A DNA stretch of 45,722 nt from Salinisphaera sp. (GCA_027858915.1 JAQIBT010000063.1:1-45722); one strand, 5' to 3'. Positions 1 through 8,289 are shown, numbered from the stretch's first letter. Numbers and translations: made by a program. Notes: generated by a model from the letters alone, not told the origin.

Positions 1-178
1 GCGCTGCGGTAGCAGCCGAGGCGCTCTTGGCGCAGAGAAACATCCAGCCGGCGATTCCGGCCGCAATACCGATACTCACTAAGACGCCGGTGCCCAGAAT
101 GGCGCCCAGGCCCAGCTCCCGACGCAACAATGGGTCGGCAGGCTTGTCTCGACTGGAGAGTGTGTTACCGCCGCTCAT
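1..178 (-). CDS. N-terminal part of an unidentified single-pass membrane protein (runs off left edge)
   Basis: Reading leftwards from an ATG at 176-178, 59 codons stay open to the edge of the window, so only the N-terminus is visible. It starts MSGGNTLSSRDKPADPLLRRE, followed by a hydrophobic, glycine-rich stretch (about residues 22-48) that looks like a membrane anchor or an uncleaved signal, then an Ala/Ser-rich run. The ATG lies two bases beyond the stop codon of the oxidase remnant at 181-183, which suggests translational coupling and a former operon. I do not recognise the family; too little of the protein is present. That it is a real gene rests on the tight spacing, the plausible N-terminus and the full-length open frame. 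Confidence 0.5.
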   Translation of the reverse strand, partial: MSGGNTLSSRDKPADPLLRRELGLGAILGTGVLVSIGIAAGIAGWMFLCAKSASAATAA

Positions 179-180
179 GC

Positions 181-1009
181 TCACGCCATGTCGAACAGGA
201 CCATGAAGCCGTAATCCATATGCAGCTGCTGGTGACAATGAAACAGCGTCAGGCCCGGACGATTGGCGACAAAATCGACGTCCATGCGCTGATAGCCACC
301 GAGCATGGCGACGTCCTTCATCACGCCGGCCGTGGCCTGGCCGGCAAAACGCGTAATCTCGAAGCTGTTGCGATGCAGATGAATGGGGTGGATATCGTCA
401 GCGACGTTGTGCATGCGCAGCCGCCGGTAGCGCTTGCCCCGATCCAGCGTGCGGGTGACCGGCTTGGTCTGCCAATCATAAGGCTGGCCGTTGATGGTGA
501 ACAGCCGATAGCCCACTTCGTAGCCGTGCGGCATGCCTTTCGCCAGCGACGCCTTCATTGCGGCTTCGCCGCGTGTCTTGAGTACGGGATCCACACCGGC
601 ATCGGGCAGAAAATGGTGGGCCGCGTCGCCCTCGATATCGGGCGGCACGAACTGGCCGTGCCAGTGCAACGGTTCCGGTACATCGCGGTGGTTGTGGATA
701 TCGACCGTCGTTTGCTGGCCTTCCCGAAAACGCAGCAGCGGGCCCGGAAACTGGCCGTTATACGTCGTCGTCGACACGATGCGTCCCGGTGCGACCTCGA
801 TCAGGCCAGTGCCGATCGTGATGTCGTAGTCGGGCTTGCCCGCCGGCGGCGCAGACTCGTTCCCGGCCGCGAGAGTCGCACGGCTGTCGGCCCAGGCCGA
901 TGATGGCAACAAGTACCCCGACCAGCCCGGCCACGCCCGCTACACCGGCGCCCTGCACCAGGCGACGTCGGCTGGTATCGATGCGTGGGTCGTCGGTGTG
1001 GCGTGTTGG
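181..1009 (-). pseudogene. Decayed multicopper oxidase (Tat signal frameshifted, middle domain deleted)
   Basis: The frame ending at 181 encodes recognisable cupredoxin pieces: an N-terminal segment with YNGQFPGPLLRF and the HWHG copper motif, then MPHGYEVGYRLFTINGQ, HPIHLH, and a C-terminal HCHQQLHMDYGFM that supplies type-1/type-3 copper ligands. Known enzymes of this family are usually well over 400 residues and have a central HxH (WYHSH-like) motif; here the text jumps from HHFLPDAG straight to a later segment and that motif is missing. The only start in frame is TTG at 910-912, which would make 243 residues without a signal. One frame over, directly upstream, lies a Tat-like signal (DTSRRRLVQGAGVAGVAG, about 912-990) that joins to the LPSSAWA cleavage-site text only through a frameshift, and that frame has no ATG before a stop at 1010-1012. 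I read this as a dead gene; a sequencing indel could explain the frameshift but not the missing domain. Confidence 0.65.
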
Positions 1010-1623
1010 CTAATCGGGATCGGAAGCGTCGCGATGCTCGGTGATGGGCCTGTCGTTTTGAAAACGCTATTGGGTCTGCTTGCCGTCTTCCGCTATCAAC
1101 GCGCCACTTGTTCTGAGCGCAAAGCCGCCAAAGCCGCAATCTCTGGGTCAGGGGTGGTCAGCCTACTCGCCACCTCGACCCCATCCTTGCCGGCAGACGG
1201 CTGAGTCAAAAAAATGTTGAAAACGGCTTGTTGATAAGCTGCGTCACCGCCTCAGTTGTGCTAACTGCTGGCTTCATCGAGACGCAAATCGGAGACCATC
1301 GACCTTCACGGCGAAGCCGACGACACGATATAGTTGCTCGCAATCTTGAACACTAATTAGACTGAAAGCTATCGTTTAACGATATCGCATGTCAATAATA
1401 TTCAATCCAGACCAAATTAATACAGAGTTTCGTTCGCACCGATGCAGCCTGTGGGATTTTCTAAAGAGCAGCCGGGTGAGGTCGTAGCCATCGGAGATAC
1501 CGTATCCGTGGCGCCAAGACTGCTTGCCCACCTGATGCGTGCATCAAGAATATGGCGGCTATGGCGGTTTGACATACGATCGGCCAAGCCACGCTGTCGG
1601 GCAGGCTTCGAAAACGGTGCCCT
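1010..1623. other. Intergenic region, no convincing gene
   Basis: About 600 bases between the oxidase remnant and the porin. Short open frames occur on both strands but none gives a recognisable or compositionally convincing protein. The part from about 1320 to 1440 is clearly more AT-rich than its surroundings and carries a promoter-like pair and a palindrome (listed separately). Some of the left half may be decayed 5' sequence of the oxidase gene. Confidence 0.5.
1346..1384 (+). promoter_or_regulatory. Candidate promoter overlapping a 15-bp palindrome
   Basis: TTGAAC (1346-1351) is followed after 18 bases by TATCGT (1370-1375), a weak sigma-70-type pair (4/6 matches each). The -10 element is the left arm of a perfect inverted repeat, TATCGTT-T-AACGATA (1370-1384), which could be an operator. 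It lies about 240 bases upstream of the porin gene and reads towards it. Assignment to the porin is inference. Confidence 0.3.
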
Positions 1624-2760
1624 GTGCCGTTGAGGAACAGGGGCGGCCATCGTGTCATCGCGGCCATTGCCCTGAATGCGGCAGTATTTTTTCTTGCGCC
1701 GTGCGCCAGCGCAAAACTTGGCCCTATTCCTATTCCGAAGCTACTGCCCGGTTTGGACCTGAAACTCTTGTGGAATGGCGAGACGTTGGCCAATCTCAGC
1801 GGCGGCAAGCAAACCGGCGTTGCCTACGACAGCGTGCTTGACCTGATTGGGCAAGCGGACACGGACGCGCTGGGCGGTTGGCAAGGCGGGCGCTTGCATA
1901 TCGATCTGACCCGTCAGGACAGTACTCAACCAAGCCTGCGCTATGTCGGCGATACACAAACCCTGAGCAATATCTCCGTGGCTAATAGCCGCAATGAAGT
2001 CTACGAATTCTGGTATCGACAGGCGTTTCTCCACAGCCATGCGAATATCCGCGTCGGAATCTTTGGTGCAGACGATTATTTCGATACCAACCAACTAGCG
2101 GATCGGCTGCTGAACAGCAGTTATGAAAATTTGCCCACTATGAGCGGGAACGTGTCCTCGTCTGTGTATCCCAAGCCGGGATACGGAATCATGGGTAGTT
2201 ATCAAAAAGGGCATTGGCGTAGCCAGGTCGCGCTGTTTCAGGGCCACCCGGAAAATCGGTCCGGGGTATTTAACGACGGACATATGCTACTCGGCGAATT
2301 GCAGTATCGCAGCCGGCCCCAAAACGCCCATACCATCGTCAAACTGGGGCTGTGGCAATATCATCAGCCTGAACGACTGGCCGGATCCAATCCCCAGCGC
2401 AACTGGGGCGGGTATGTGATTCTGCAGCAAGCGTTATTCGAGCGGCCAGCCGGCCCGGTCTCGCTGTTTGTTGGCTATGGAATAAGTCCTCGGGCCGGCA
2501 ATCCGATACCGCGAGCCAGTGTTCTCGGCCTCGACATCCCGGGTTTGTTTGCCAGCCGGCCAAAAGATCGTCTGGATCTCGGTATGGCTCGCGCAAGCCT
2601 TCGAAAAAAGCCAGCCGAAACCTCGTTTGAGGCGACCTATGTCGTGCACCTGGCGAGTGAGCTGAGTGTTCAGCCCGATGTGCAATACATCACGCATCCA
2701 AGTGGTATCTATCCCAACGCGTGGGTCGTCGGCACTCGTATTGACGTATCCCTGCCCTGA
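1624..2760 (+). CDS. Carbohydrate-selective porin, OprB family
   Basis: 378 residues from a GTG at 1624. The N-terminus is a classic Sec signal: basic RNRGGHR, hydrophobic VIAAIALNAAVFFLAP, cleavage after CASA before KLG. The mature part has the features of OprB porins: GLDLKLLWNGE near the start, alternating-polarity strands, SRNEVYEFWYRQAFL, VGIFGADDYFDTNQLA, YPKPGYGIMGSYQKGHW, and a C-terminal block LSVQPDVQYITHPSG...NAWVVGTRIDVSLP that ends in a beta-strand. Members form outer-membrane channels for sugars or other small solutes; the substrate here is not deducible. The length is on the short side for the family. No strong ribosome binding site precedes the GTG, and a TTG two codons later is an alternative; the signal peptide is intact with either. 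The gene stands alone on this strand. Confidence 0.8.
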   Translation: MPLRNRGGHRVIAAIALNAAVFFLAPCASAKLGPIPIPKLLPGLDLKLLWNGETLANLSGGKQTGVAYDSVLDLIGQADTDALGGWQGGRLHIDLTRQDSTQPSLRYVGDTQTLSNISVANSRNEVYEFWYRQAFLHSHANIRVGIFGADDYFDTNQLADRLLNSSYENLPTMSGNVSSSVYPKPGYGIMGSYQKGHWRSQVALFQGHPENRSGVFNDGHMLLGELQYRSRPQNAHTIVKLGLWQYHQPERLAGSNPQRNWGGYVILQQALFERPAGPVSLFVGYGISPRAGNPIPRASVLGLDIPGLFASRPKDRLDLGMARASLRKKPAETSFEATYVVHLASELSVQPDVQYITHPSGIYPNAWVVGTRIDVSLP

Positions 2761-2927
2761 ATCACGGCATATAACGGGTTTTGTAGCGCGCCGGCGGCGG
2801 AGCCGAGCGCTGGGTTGGACGAACGCTGCGGTATGATGTGACGCTAACGACACTTTGCGTATCGGCTGAACACCGACGTCAGTCTTCGCAGGCCGGCGTA
2901 ATAGCTCAAACCAGGGAGCGACCGCAG

Positions 2928-3476
2928 ATGCGACATCTATTACTTTGGCCACAGCTCGCGGCCCTCCTTGCCGGCATCCTGTTGACGGCCGGTACTGCCG
3001 TCGCCGCCGGCAACCAGCTCACACTCGACGAACAGCGCGCCCTTGCATCGAAGTACTGGCTCGCACGCCCGGTGTATCTGAACATCCGAGCGATCAAGGA
3101 CAAGCAACACATCCTGAGCCGGAAACAGATCGCCGAGATGGCAACCAAGGCGCTGGACAAGTTCGGCGCCTCGACCATCCTGATGAACGACGATGTACTT
3201 CCCGATCGCGTCAGGGTGCTGCGCATCATGTACGTGATACGTGAACAACCCACTGACCGCGGCGTGGTCATAGCCGCCTCGGCCAACATCGACCTGTTGC
3301 GAACCGCGCCTGAGCAATACAGCACGGTGCTTGCCACCTCGATCTACAGTGGCCTCCAACAAACACTGATCCAGGCTGGCAATTCAGAGAAAGCCCGGCA
3401 GGAAACCCGCAAAGCGTTCGAGCGCTCGCTTGACAAGCGCATTAAACAGGCCTTTATCGATACTGCCGCGCAGTAA
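2928..3476 (+). CDS. Exported protein of unknown function
   Basis: 182 residues from ATG 2928, chosen because GGGAG (2914-2918) sits 9 bases upstream and because the protein then begins with a good Sec signal (MRHLLLWPQLAALLAGILLTAGTAVAA, cleavage after AVAA). The frame is open further upstream (to 2838), but that part has no signal-like or conserved character. The mature protein is about 155 residues, soluble-looking, mixed alpha/beta, with no cysteines, no membrane segment and no motif I recognise; the C-terminal 45 residues are highly charged and probably helical (QAGNSEKARQETRKAFERSLDKRIKQ). Likely periplasmic. It converges with the SHOCT-domain gene, 30 bases away, so the two are not co-transcribed. 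Confidence 0.7.
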   Translation: MRHLLLWPQLAALLAGILLTAGTAVAAGNQLTLDEQRALASKYWLARPVYLNIRAIKDKQHILSRKQIAEMATKALDKFGASTILMNDDVLPDRVRVLRIMYVIREQPTDRGVVIAASANIDLLRTAPEQYSTVLATSIYSGLQQTLIQAGNSEKARQETRKAFERSLDKRIKQAFIDTAAQ

Positions 3477-3506
3477 CGTTTTGTGAAGCCTCCACCGGCC
3501 AACCGA

Positions 3507-4259
3507 TCAAAGCCGACTTAACAATTCCCGTTTCTTTCCCGTGAACTCGGCTTCGGTCAGGACACCTTTACGGTGTAGTTCGCCTAACCGTTCGATTGCT
3601 TCGAGAATATCGTCGCTACCTGAGCCGGGTATTTCAGCCGGTGTTTCGGAATCTACTGGTTGCATTGGCCCGTGGGCCATGCTGGTAGCTATTCGCTCAA
3701 GAGCATCCAGCGATACGTCACCCAGCTGGCTTGTAAACCGAATCTCACTATGTTCGTACTGCTGCGATTGGGCTATACCCGTGATTCGATGCTCTCCGGT
3801 GTCATACACCAAGACCTGGCCGCTGCGACGCATGGCGAGCCGGCGAGCCTGGTCGAAGTAGGCATAGGCGATATCGATCTGACTGCCCGTCGCAGACGGC
3901 TCGCCCAGCTCCGGCGGCCACCAACGCTCGGGCGTAACCGATACGACATCCCATTCGCTAGCGCTGGGCGTCAGTCGTCGATAGTCGGCGGACTGGGGTT
4001 CTCGGAGCGCGTCGGACAGTGCATTGCACAGTGCATCGATGCGATGGCGCAACACGTGGTTGGAAGAGTCGGTAATCATGATCAGCCCGCCGCGCATCCA
4101 CTGACCAGGGCCGGCAAATTCGGGATGATCGAACATGGCCATGTCGCCGCCACCGGATGAGACCGCGTACAGAAGGTGGCGAACAGCATCCTCGCTAAAA
4201 TCGAACCGACCGGCGAAATCGGCGAGGCGAGTGTCGTTAGTAGGTACCGGATCTGTCAT
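3507..4259 (-). CDS. SHOCT-domain protein of unknown function
   Basis: 250 residues from ATG 4259 (MTDPVPTNDTRLADF); an in-frame GTG 18 codons upstream is less likely because its extension is basic and unlike the rest. The last 35 residues (DDILEAIERLGELHRKGVLTEAEFTGKKRELLSRL) are a textbook SHOCT domain, a short helical module found at the ends of many bacterial proteins and thought to mediate oligomerisation or protein contacts. The first 200 residues contain MRGGLIMITDSSNHVLRHRIDALCNALSDAL and a part resembling a small beta-rich PH-like fold, but I cannot name the domain. There is no signal peptide or membrane segment, so it should be cytoplasmic. No ribosome binding site is obvious. Neighbours give no functional hint. 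Confidence 0.7.
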   Translation of the reverse strand: MTDPVPTNDTRLADFAGRFDFSEDAVRHLLYAVSSGGGDMAMFDHPEFAGPGQWMRGGLIMITDSSNHVLRHRIDALCNALSDALREPQSADYRRLTPSASEWDVVSVTPERWWPPELGEPSATGSQIDIAYAYFDQARRLAMRRSGQVLVYDTGEHRITGIAQSQQYEHSEIRFTSQLGDVSLDALERIATSMAHGPMQPVDSETPAEIPGSGSDDILEAIERLGELHRKGVLTEAEFTGKKRELLSRL

Positions 4260-4449
4260 GCCGATGAGGAAAGAGCGGACAATGGCTTCGATTCTACGAC
4301 AAGAGCGGGCCACAGCACTCGTGGGCCATGACGGCGGCGACCTTTAACAGCCAGGCTTGCAGCCCATTAAAGGCACTGCTCGACCGTACCGGCCCTGGCT
4401 TCCTCTCTCTGCCGGTAGGTGATTCGCAGGTAGAGCAGCCCGCAAAAGC

Positions 4450-4473
4450 AAAGCCGGCAAAAGCCGGCTTTTG
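4450..4473 (-). terminator. Rho-independent terminator of the aceE-aceF-lpdA operon
   Basis: AAAGCCGGC (4450-4458) pairs perfectly with GCCGGCTTT (4463-4471) around a four-base loop. Read leftwards the stem is followed by GC and a T-run (TTTGCTTTT); read rightwards it is followed by another T, so it may act in both directions. It lies 35 bases beyond the lpdA stop codon. Confidence 0.7.
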
Positions 4474-4506
4474 AATCATCACAGAAAGTAGGCCAAGACC
4501 CTACTC

Positions 4507-6339
4507 TTACTTCTTCTTGGGCATATACAGGTCAGTCAGCGTGCCGGCCTCGGCCTCGGCCGCCATTCCCACCGTTTCCGAAAGGGTCGGGTGGGGATGC
4601 ACGGTCAGACCGATGTCGTGACAATCACAGCCCATTTCGATCGCCAGCCCCAACTCGGAGATGAGCTCGCCGGCACCAGTGCCTACGGCGCCCGCTCCGA
4701 TAACAACTCCGCTGTCCTTGGCGAACAGAATCTTGGTGTTGCCGTCGGAAGCATCCATGCCGAGGGCCCGGCCGCTGGCGGCCCAAGGGAAGGCGCCCTT
4801 GGTGTATTCAATGCCGTCTTTCTTGGCCTGGGCCTCGGTGACGCCGGTCCAGGCGACCTCAGGATCGGTGTAGACGACCGAGGGGATGACCTTGGCGTCG
4901 AATGCAGCTTTCTCACCGGCACAGCATTCGGCAGCGGTCTTGCCCTGATGGGTAGCACGATGGGCCAGCTGCGGCTCGCCAGAGACATCGCCGATCGCAA
5001 AGATATGATCGACGTTGGTGCGGCACTGTTTGTCGACCGGGATGAAACCGCGCTCGTCCACCGTCACACCGATGTTCTCGGCGCCGATCTTCTTGCCGTT
5101 GGGCTTGCGCCCTACGGCGACCAGTACGCGATCGTAGTCCTTGGACTCGGGGACATCCTTGCCTTCGAAAGTGGCCTTGAGCGCTTTCTTGTTGGCTTTC
5201 AGGCCGGTGACCTTGGTCGACGTCCAGATATTGTCACAGCGGGTGCCCATCCGCTTGGCCAATGGCTTGACCAGGTCATTGTCGGCGCCGGGGATCAGGC
5301 TGTCGGTCATTTCGACCACGTCGACCCGGGTGCCATGGGCGGCATAGACGTTAGCGATCTCACAGCCGATGATGCCGCCGCCGACGACCAGCAGCGAAGC
5401 GGGAATTTCCTTGGGCGACAGGGCCGCTTCAGAATCCCAGATGCGGTCATCCTCGGGCCAGCCGGGCAACATCACCGGCTCGGAGCCGACCGAGATGATG
5501 GCCTTGTTGAAGGTGATCTGTTGATGGTCGTCATTCCCCTCGATCTTGAGCGTGTGCTCGTCGGCGAAGATACCCGTGCCGTAGACGACGTTGACCTTGC
5601 GCTTGGAGGCCATGCCCTTGAGGCCGCCGGTCAGCTTGTCGATGACCGACTGCTTGAACTCCATCAGCTTGTCGAGATCGATCTTCGGCTTGCCAAAAGT
5701 CACGCCGTGGGCCGCCATGCCGGCAGCGTCCTCGATCACCTTGGCCGAGTGGAGCAGGGCCTTGGAGGGAATACAGCCGACGTTGAGGCAGACGCCGCCC
5801 AGTACGTTGTGACGCTCGACCAGCGTGACGTTCAGGCCCATATCCGCGGCACGGAAAGCAGCCGTGTAGCCGCCGGGGCCGGAGCCCAGGACCAGCACAT
5901 CGCAGTCGTAGCTGTGATCTTCACCGGCTGATTTATCAACTTTGGACTCGTCGGGCCTGGTCCGGTCCGCACCTGAGTCTGCGGCCGCCTGGTCGGGCGT
6001 CTTCTTATCGGCCTTGTCCGTCTTTTTCGCGTCTTTGGCGTCGGTCTGTTTCTTCGATTCGTCCTTGCTGGACTTATCATCGGCGCCATCGCCACCGGAC
6101 GCCTCAGCCGCTTCGATCATCGCGATCACGTCGCCCTCGGAGACGGTGTCGCCTTCCTTGATCTTCAGCTCGGTGATCTTGCCGGCAGCCGTAGAAGGCA
6201 CTTCCAGCGTTGCCTTGTCGGACTCCAGCGTGATCAGCGCCTGCTCCTTGTCGACGGTATCGCCTTCGGATACCAATACTTCGATGACTTCGACCGCATC
6301 GAAATCGCCAATATCCGGAACCTTGATTTCTTGCGCCAT
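4507..6339 (-). CDS. lpdA: Dihydrolipoyl dehydrogenase (E3) of pyruvate dehydrogenase, with N-terminal lipoyl domain
   Basis: 610 residues. E3 reoxidises dihydrolipoyl groups of the E2 core and passes electrons through FAD to NAD+. Residues 1-75 are a complete lipoyl domain with ESDKATLEVP (lipoyl lysine K42). Residues 76-142 are a charged Lys/Asp-rich linker. The E3 proper starts at VLVLGSGPGGYTAAF (FAD site), with redox cysteines C184 and C189 in GGVCLNVGCIPSK, a second Rossmann motif VVGGGIIGCEIA (NAD), and the HPHPTLSE dimer-interface motif (catalytic H583, E588). Plain E3 is about 470 residues; the extra length is the lipoyl domain, known in some beta- and gammaproteobacteria. It is last in the operon aceE-aceF-lpdA, 173 bases after aceF. 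The minus-strand start is ATG 6339. Confidence 0.96.
   Translation of the reverse strand: MAQEIKVPDIGDFDAVEVIEVLVSEGDTVDKEQALITLESDKATLEVPSTAAGKITELKIKEGDTVSEGDVIAMIEAAEASGGDGADDKSSKDESKKQTDAKDAKKTDKADKKTPDQAAADSGADRTRPDESKVDKSAGEDHSYDCDVLVLGSGPGGYTAAFRAADMGLNVTLVERHNVLGGVCLNVGCIPSKALLHSAKVIEDAAGMAAHGVTFGKPKIDLDKLMEFKQSVIDKLTGGLKGMASKRKVNVVYGTGIFADEHTLKIEGNDDHQQITFNKAIISVGSEPVMLPGWPEDDRIWDSEAALSPKEIPASLLVVGGGIIGCEIANVYAAHGTRVDVVEMTDSLIPGADNDLVKPLAKRMGTRCDNIWTSTKVTGLKANKKALKATFEGKDVPESKDYDRVLVAVGRKPNGKKIGAENIGVTVDERGFIPVDKQCRTNVDHIFAIGDVSGEPQLAHRATHQGKTAAECCAGEKAAFDAKVIPSVVYTDPEVAWTGVTEAQAKKDGIEYTKGAFPWAASGRALGMDASDGNTKILFAKDSGVVIGAGAVGTGAGELISELGLAIEMGCDCHDIGLTVHPHPTLSETVGMAAEAEAGTLTDLYMPKKK
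6115..6339 (-). repeat. Lipoyl-domain repeat, copy 1 (in lpdA)
   Basis: First of three near-identical coding segments. It shares long identical DNA blocks with the aceF copies, including the stretch that encodes LKIKEGDTVSEGDVI and the stretch encoding PDIGDFDAVEVIEVLV. Such conservation at the nucleotide level suggests recent duplication or gene conversion. Confidence 0.8.
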
Positions 6340-6512
6340 GGTTTAGCACCCTTGGCCGGCGCACGCCGGCGTTTTGCATTCTAAAAAACAGGTCAGCAAA
6401 GCGACAATGCCTGGACCAACCCGGCGCGAGTCATAACGCGGCAAGACAAGGCGCAGTGACCACTGGCTACTGCTTGATCGGTAACGCCGTATTGCCGCGT
6501 CATGGCCGCGGC

Positions 6513-8261
6513 CTAGAGCAACAGCGTTCGCAGGTCAGAGAGTTTTTCGCTGATAAAGCCGGTAATCCTTGCCGCCTTGGCGCCGTCGATCACACGGTGA
6601 TCGTAGGAAAACGACAGCGGCAGGATCAGCCGTGGCTCGAACTCGCTGCCATTCCAGACCGGCTGCCAGCTATGCTTGGACACGCCGAGAATACCGACTT
6701 CCGGGCTGTTGACGATCGGCGTGAACGCCGTGCCGCCGACGCCGCCCAGGCTGGAGATGGAAAAGCTAGCGCCTTTCATCTCGTCGCCCTTGAGCTTTCC
6801 TTCACGCGCTCGGCCGCTGATTCCGTCCAGCTCGCGCGCAATCTCGTAGATGCCTTTCTGGTCGACATCCTTGAGTACCGGCATCAGAAGACCGCCGGGC
6901 GTATCGACCGCGATCGCGATATTGACGTATTTTTTGTGCACCAGCGAGGCGCCGTCGGCGGTCAGCGAACTGTTGAGATCCGGGAACGCGCGAAGCGCGG
7001 CGGCCGCCGCCTTGAGCATGAAAGCCAGCGGCGTGAGCTTGACACCCTGCTTGGCGGCCTTCTCCTTGTTCGCCTTGCGGAAGGCTTCCATTTCGGTGAT
7101 ATCGGCATTGTCGAACTGGGTGACATGCGGGATGAGCAACCAGTTCTTATGCACGGCCTTGGCCGAGATCTTGCGAATACGCTCCAGCGGCACAGTCTCG
7201 ACTTCGCCAAACTGGCTGAAGTCGATATCGGGCTGCAAAGGCACGCCACCGCCGCCGGCCGGAGCGCCAGCCGAGGCAGCGCCACCGCCCTGAACCTGGG
7301 CCAGGGCCTTCTTGACGTAGGCCTGCACATCCTCGGCAACAATCCGGCCCTTGCGGCCACTACCGTCGATACGGCCCAGATCGGCACCAATCTCACGGGC
7401 GTATTTGCGTACGCTGGGTGAGGCGTGGGCCTTGCCGAAACGGTCTTCATCGATCTTGTCGAGTTTGGACGGGTCGCCGCTGCTCGAGGACCGAGGTGCT
7501 GGCTCATCGTCCTTGGACGCGGTACCGCTCTTGGATGGCGCCACATCATCGCCCGACGACCGTTTGCTCTCGGAAGCCTTGTCCTCGGCCTCGCTGGCAG
7601 GCGTTTTCTTCTGGTCGCCACCATCTTTCCTGGTCGACTTCTTGCCGCCACCAGCGGTTTCCAGCATGGCGATCACGTCGCCCTCGGAAACGGTATCGCC
7701 TTCCTTGATCTTCAGCTCGGTGATCCGACCGGCGGCCGACGAGGGCACTTCGAGCGTGGCCTTGTCCGATTCCAGTGTTATCAGGGCCTGCTCGGCTTCG
7801 ACTTCATCGCCTTCCGCCACCAGCACTTCGATGACTTCGACCGCATCGAAATCGCCAATATCCGGCACCTTGACCTCGACGGTCTCACTTTCATCGGCCT
7901 CTTGGTCCGAATCGTCGGCATCGTCCCCGGACTCGCCGTCACCGCCGGTTTTATCAGCTGACGACGGTTCTTCCTTGACTTCGCCCGAGTTTTCCTCGGC
8001 CTCCTCAGGTTCGCCGTCGTCTTCAGCGGATTCGACCGTGGCAATCACGTCTCCTTCCGAGACGGTGTCGCCTTCCTTGATCTTCAGCTCGGTGATCTTA
8101 CCGGCAGCCGTAGAAGGCACTTCGAGAGTGGCCTTGTCCGATTCCAGCGTGATCAGCGCCTGTTCCTTTTCGACTGTGTCGCCTACGGATACGAGCACTT
8201 CGATGACTTCGACCGCGTCGAAATCGCCAATATCCGGGACTTTGATTTCCTGCGCCGCCAT
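6513..8261 (-). CDS. aceF: Dihydrolipoamide acetyltransferase (E2) of pyruvate dehydrogenase
   Basis: 582 residues from ATG 8261, preceded on its strand by AAGGAAA. E2 forms the core of the complex, carries acetyl groups on lipoyl arms and transfers them to CoA. Domains: lipoyl 1 (residues 1-77, K43 in ESDKATLEVP), acidic Asp/Glu/Ser linker, lipoyl 2 (about 128-202, K167), a second charged linker, peripheral-subunit-binding domain (about 275-318, ASPSVRKYAREIGADLGRI...GRKGRIVAEDV), an Ala/Gly hinge, and the catalytic domain (about 345-582) that ends with SYDHRVIDGAKAARITGF, where H555 is the expected catalytic histidine. A longer frame to 8297 exists, but its start falls inside the parS palindrome and lacks a proper N-terminus. 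It is the middle gene of aceE-aceF-lpdA. Confidence 0.96.
   Translation of the reverse strand: MAAQEIKVPDIGDFDAVEVIEVLVSVGDTVEKEQALITLESDKATLEVPSTAAGKITELKIKEGDTVSEGDVIATVESAEDDGEPEEAEENSGEVKEEPSSADKTGGDGESGDDADDSDQEADESETVEVKVPDIGDFDAVEVIEVLVAEGDEVEAEQALITLESDKATLEVPSSAAGRITELKIKEGDTVSEGDVIAMLETAGGGKKSTRKDGGDQKKTPASEAEDKASESKRSSGDDVAPSKSGTASKDDEPAPRSSSSGDPSKLDKIDEDRFGKAHASPSVRKYAREIGADLGRIDGSGRKGRIVAEDVQAYVKKALAQVQGGGAASAGAPAGGGGVPLQPDIDFSQFGEVETVPLERIRKISAKAVHKNWLLIPHVTQFDNADITEMEAFRKANKEKAAKQGVKLTPLAFMLKAAAAALRAFPDLNSSLTADGASLVHKKYVNIAIAVDTPGGLLMPVLKDVDQKGIYEIARELDGISGRAREGKLKGDEMKGASFSISSLGGVGGTAFTPIVNSPEVGILGVSKHSWQPVWNGSEFEPRLILPLSFSYDHRVIDGAKAARITGFISEKLSDLRTLLL
7656..7880 (-). repeat. 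Lipoyl-domain repeat, copy 2 (second lipoyl domain of aceF)
   Basis: Encodes VEVKVPDIGDFDAVEVIEVL through VSEGDVIAMLET. It is the most divergent of the three copies at the protein level (EGDEVEAEQ, PSSAAGR) but still shares long identical nucleotide blocks with the other two. Confidence 0.8.
8031..8261 (-). repeat. Lipoyl-domain repeat, copy 3 (first lipoyl domain of aceF)
   Basis: Encodes residues 1-77 of E2. Its protein is almost identical to the N-terminal lipoyl domain of the E3 gene 2 kb away, from EIKVPDIGDF to VSEGDVIA, with only a few substitutions (VSVGDTVEKEQ against VSEGDTVDKEQ). Confidence 0.8.
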
Positions 8262-8289
8262 AAAGCGTTTCCTTGCCTGATCAGACCGG

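Noticed and set aside
836-1204. Plus-strand open frame of 122 codons over the oxidase 5' region
   Set aside because: No homology-like features or ribosome binding site; it is antisense to the recognisable Tat signal of the oxidase remnant.
2815-2837. TTGGAC and TATGAT before the small exported protein gene
   Set aside because: Spacing is only 11 bases, too short for a sigma-70 promoter.
4591-5931. Long open frame (446 codons) on the plus strand opposite lpdA
   Set aside because: It is the mirror of a highly conserved enzyme gene in GC-rich DNA; the predicted protein is low-complexity Asp/Gly/His-rich text with no family character.
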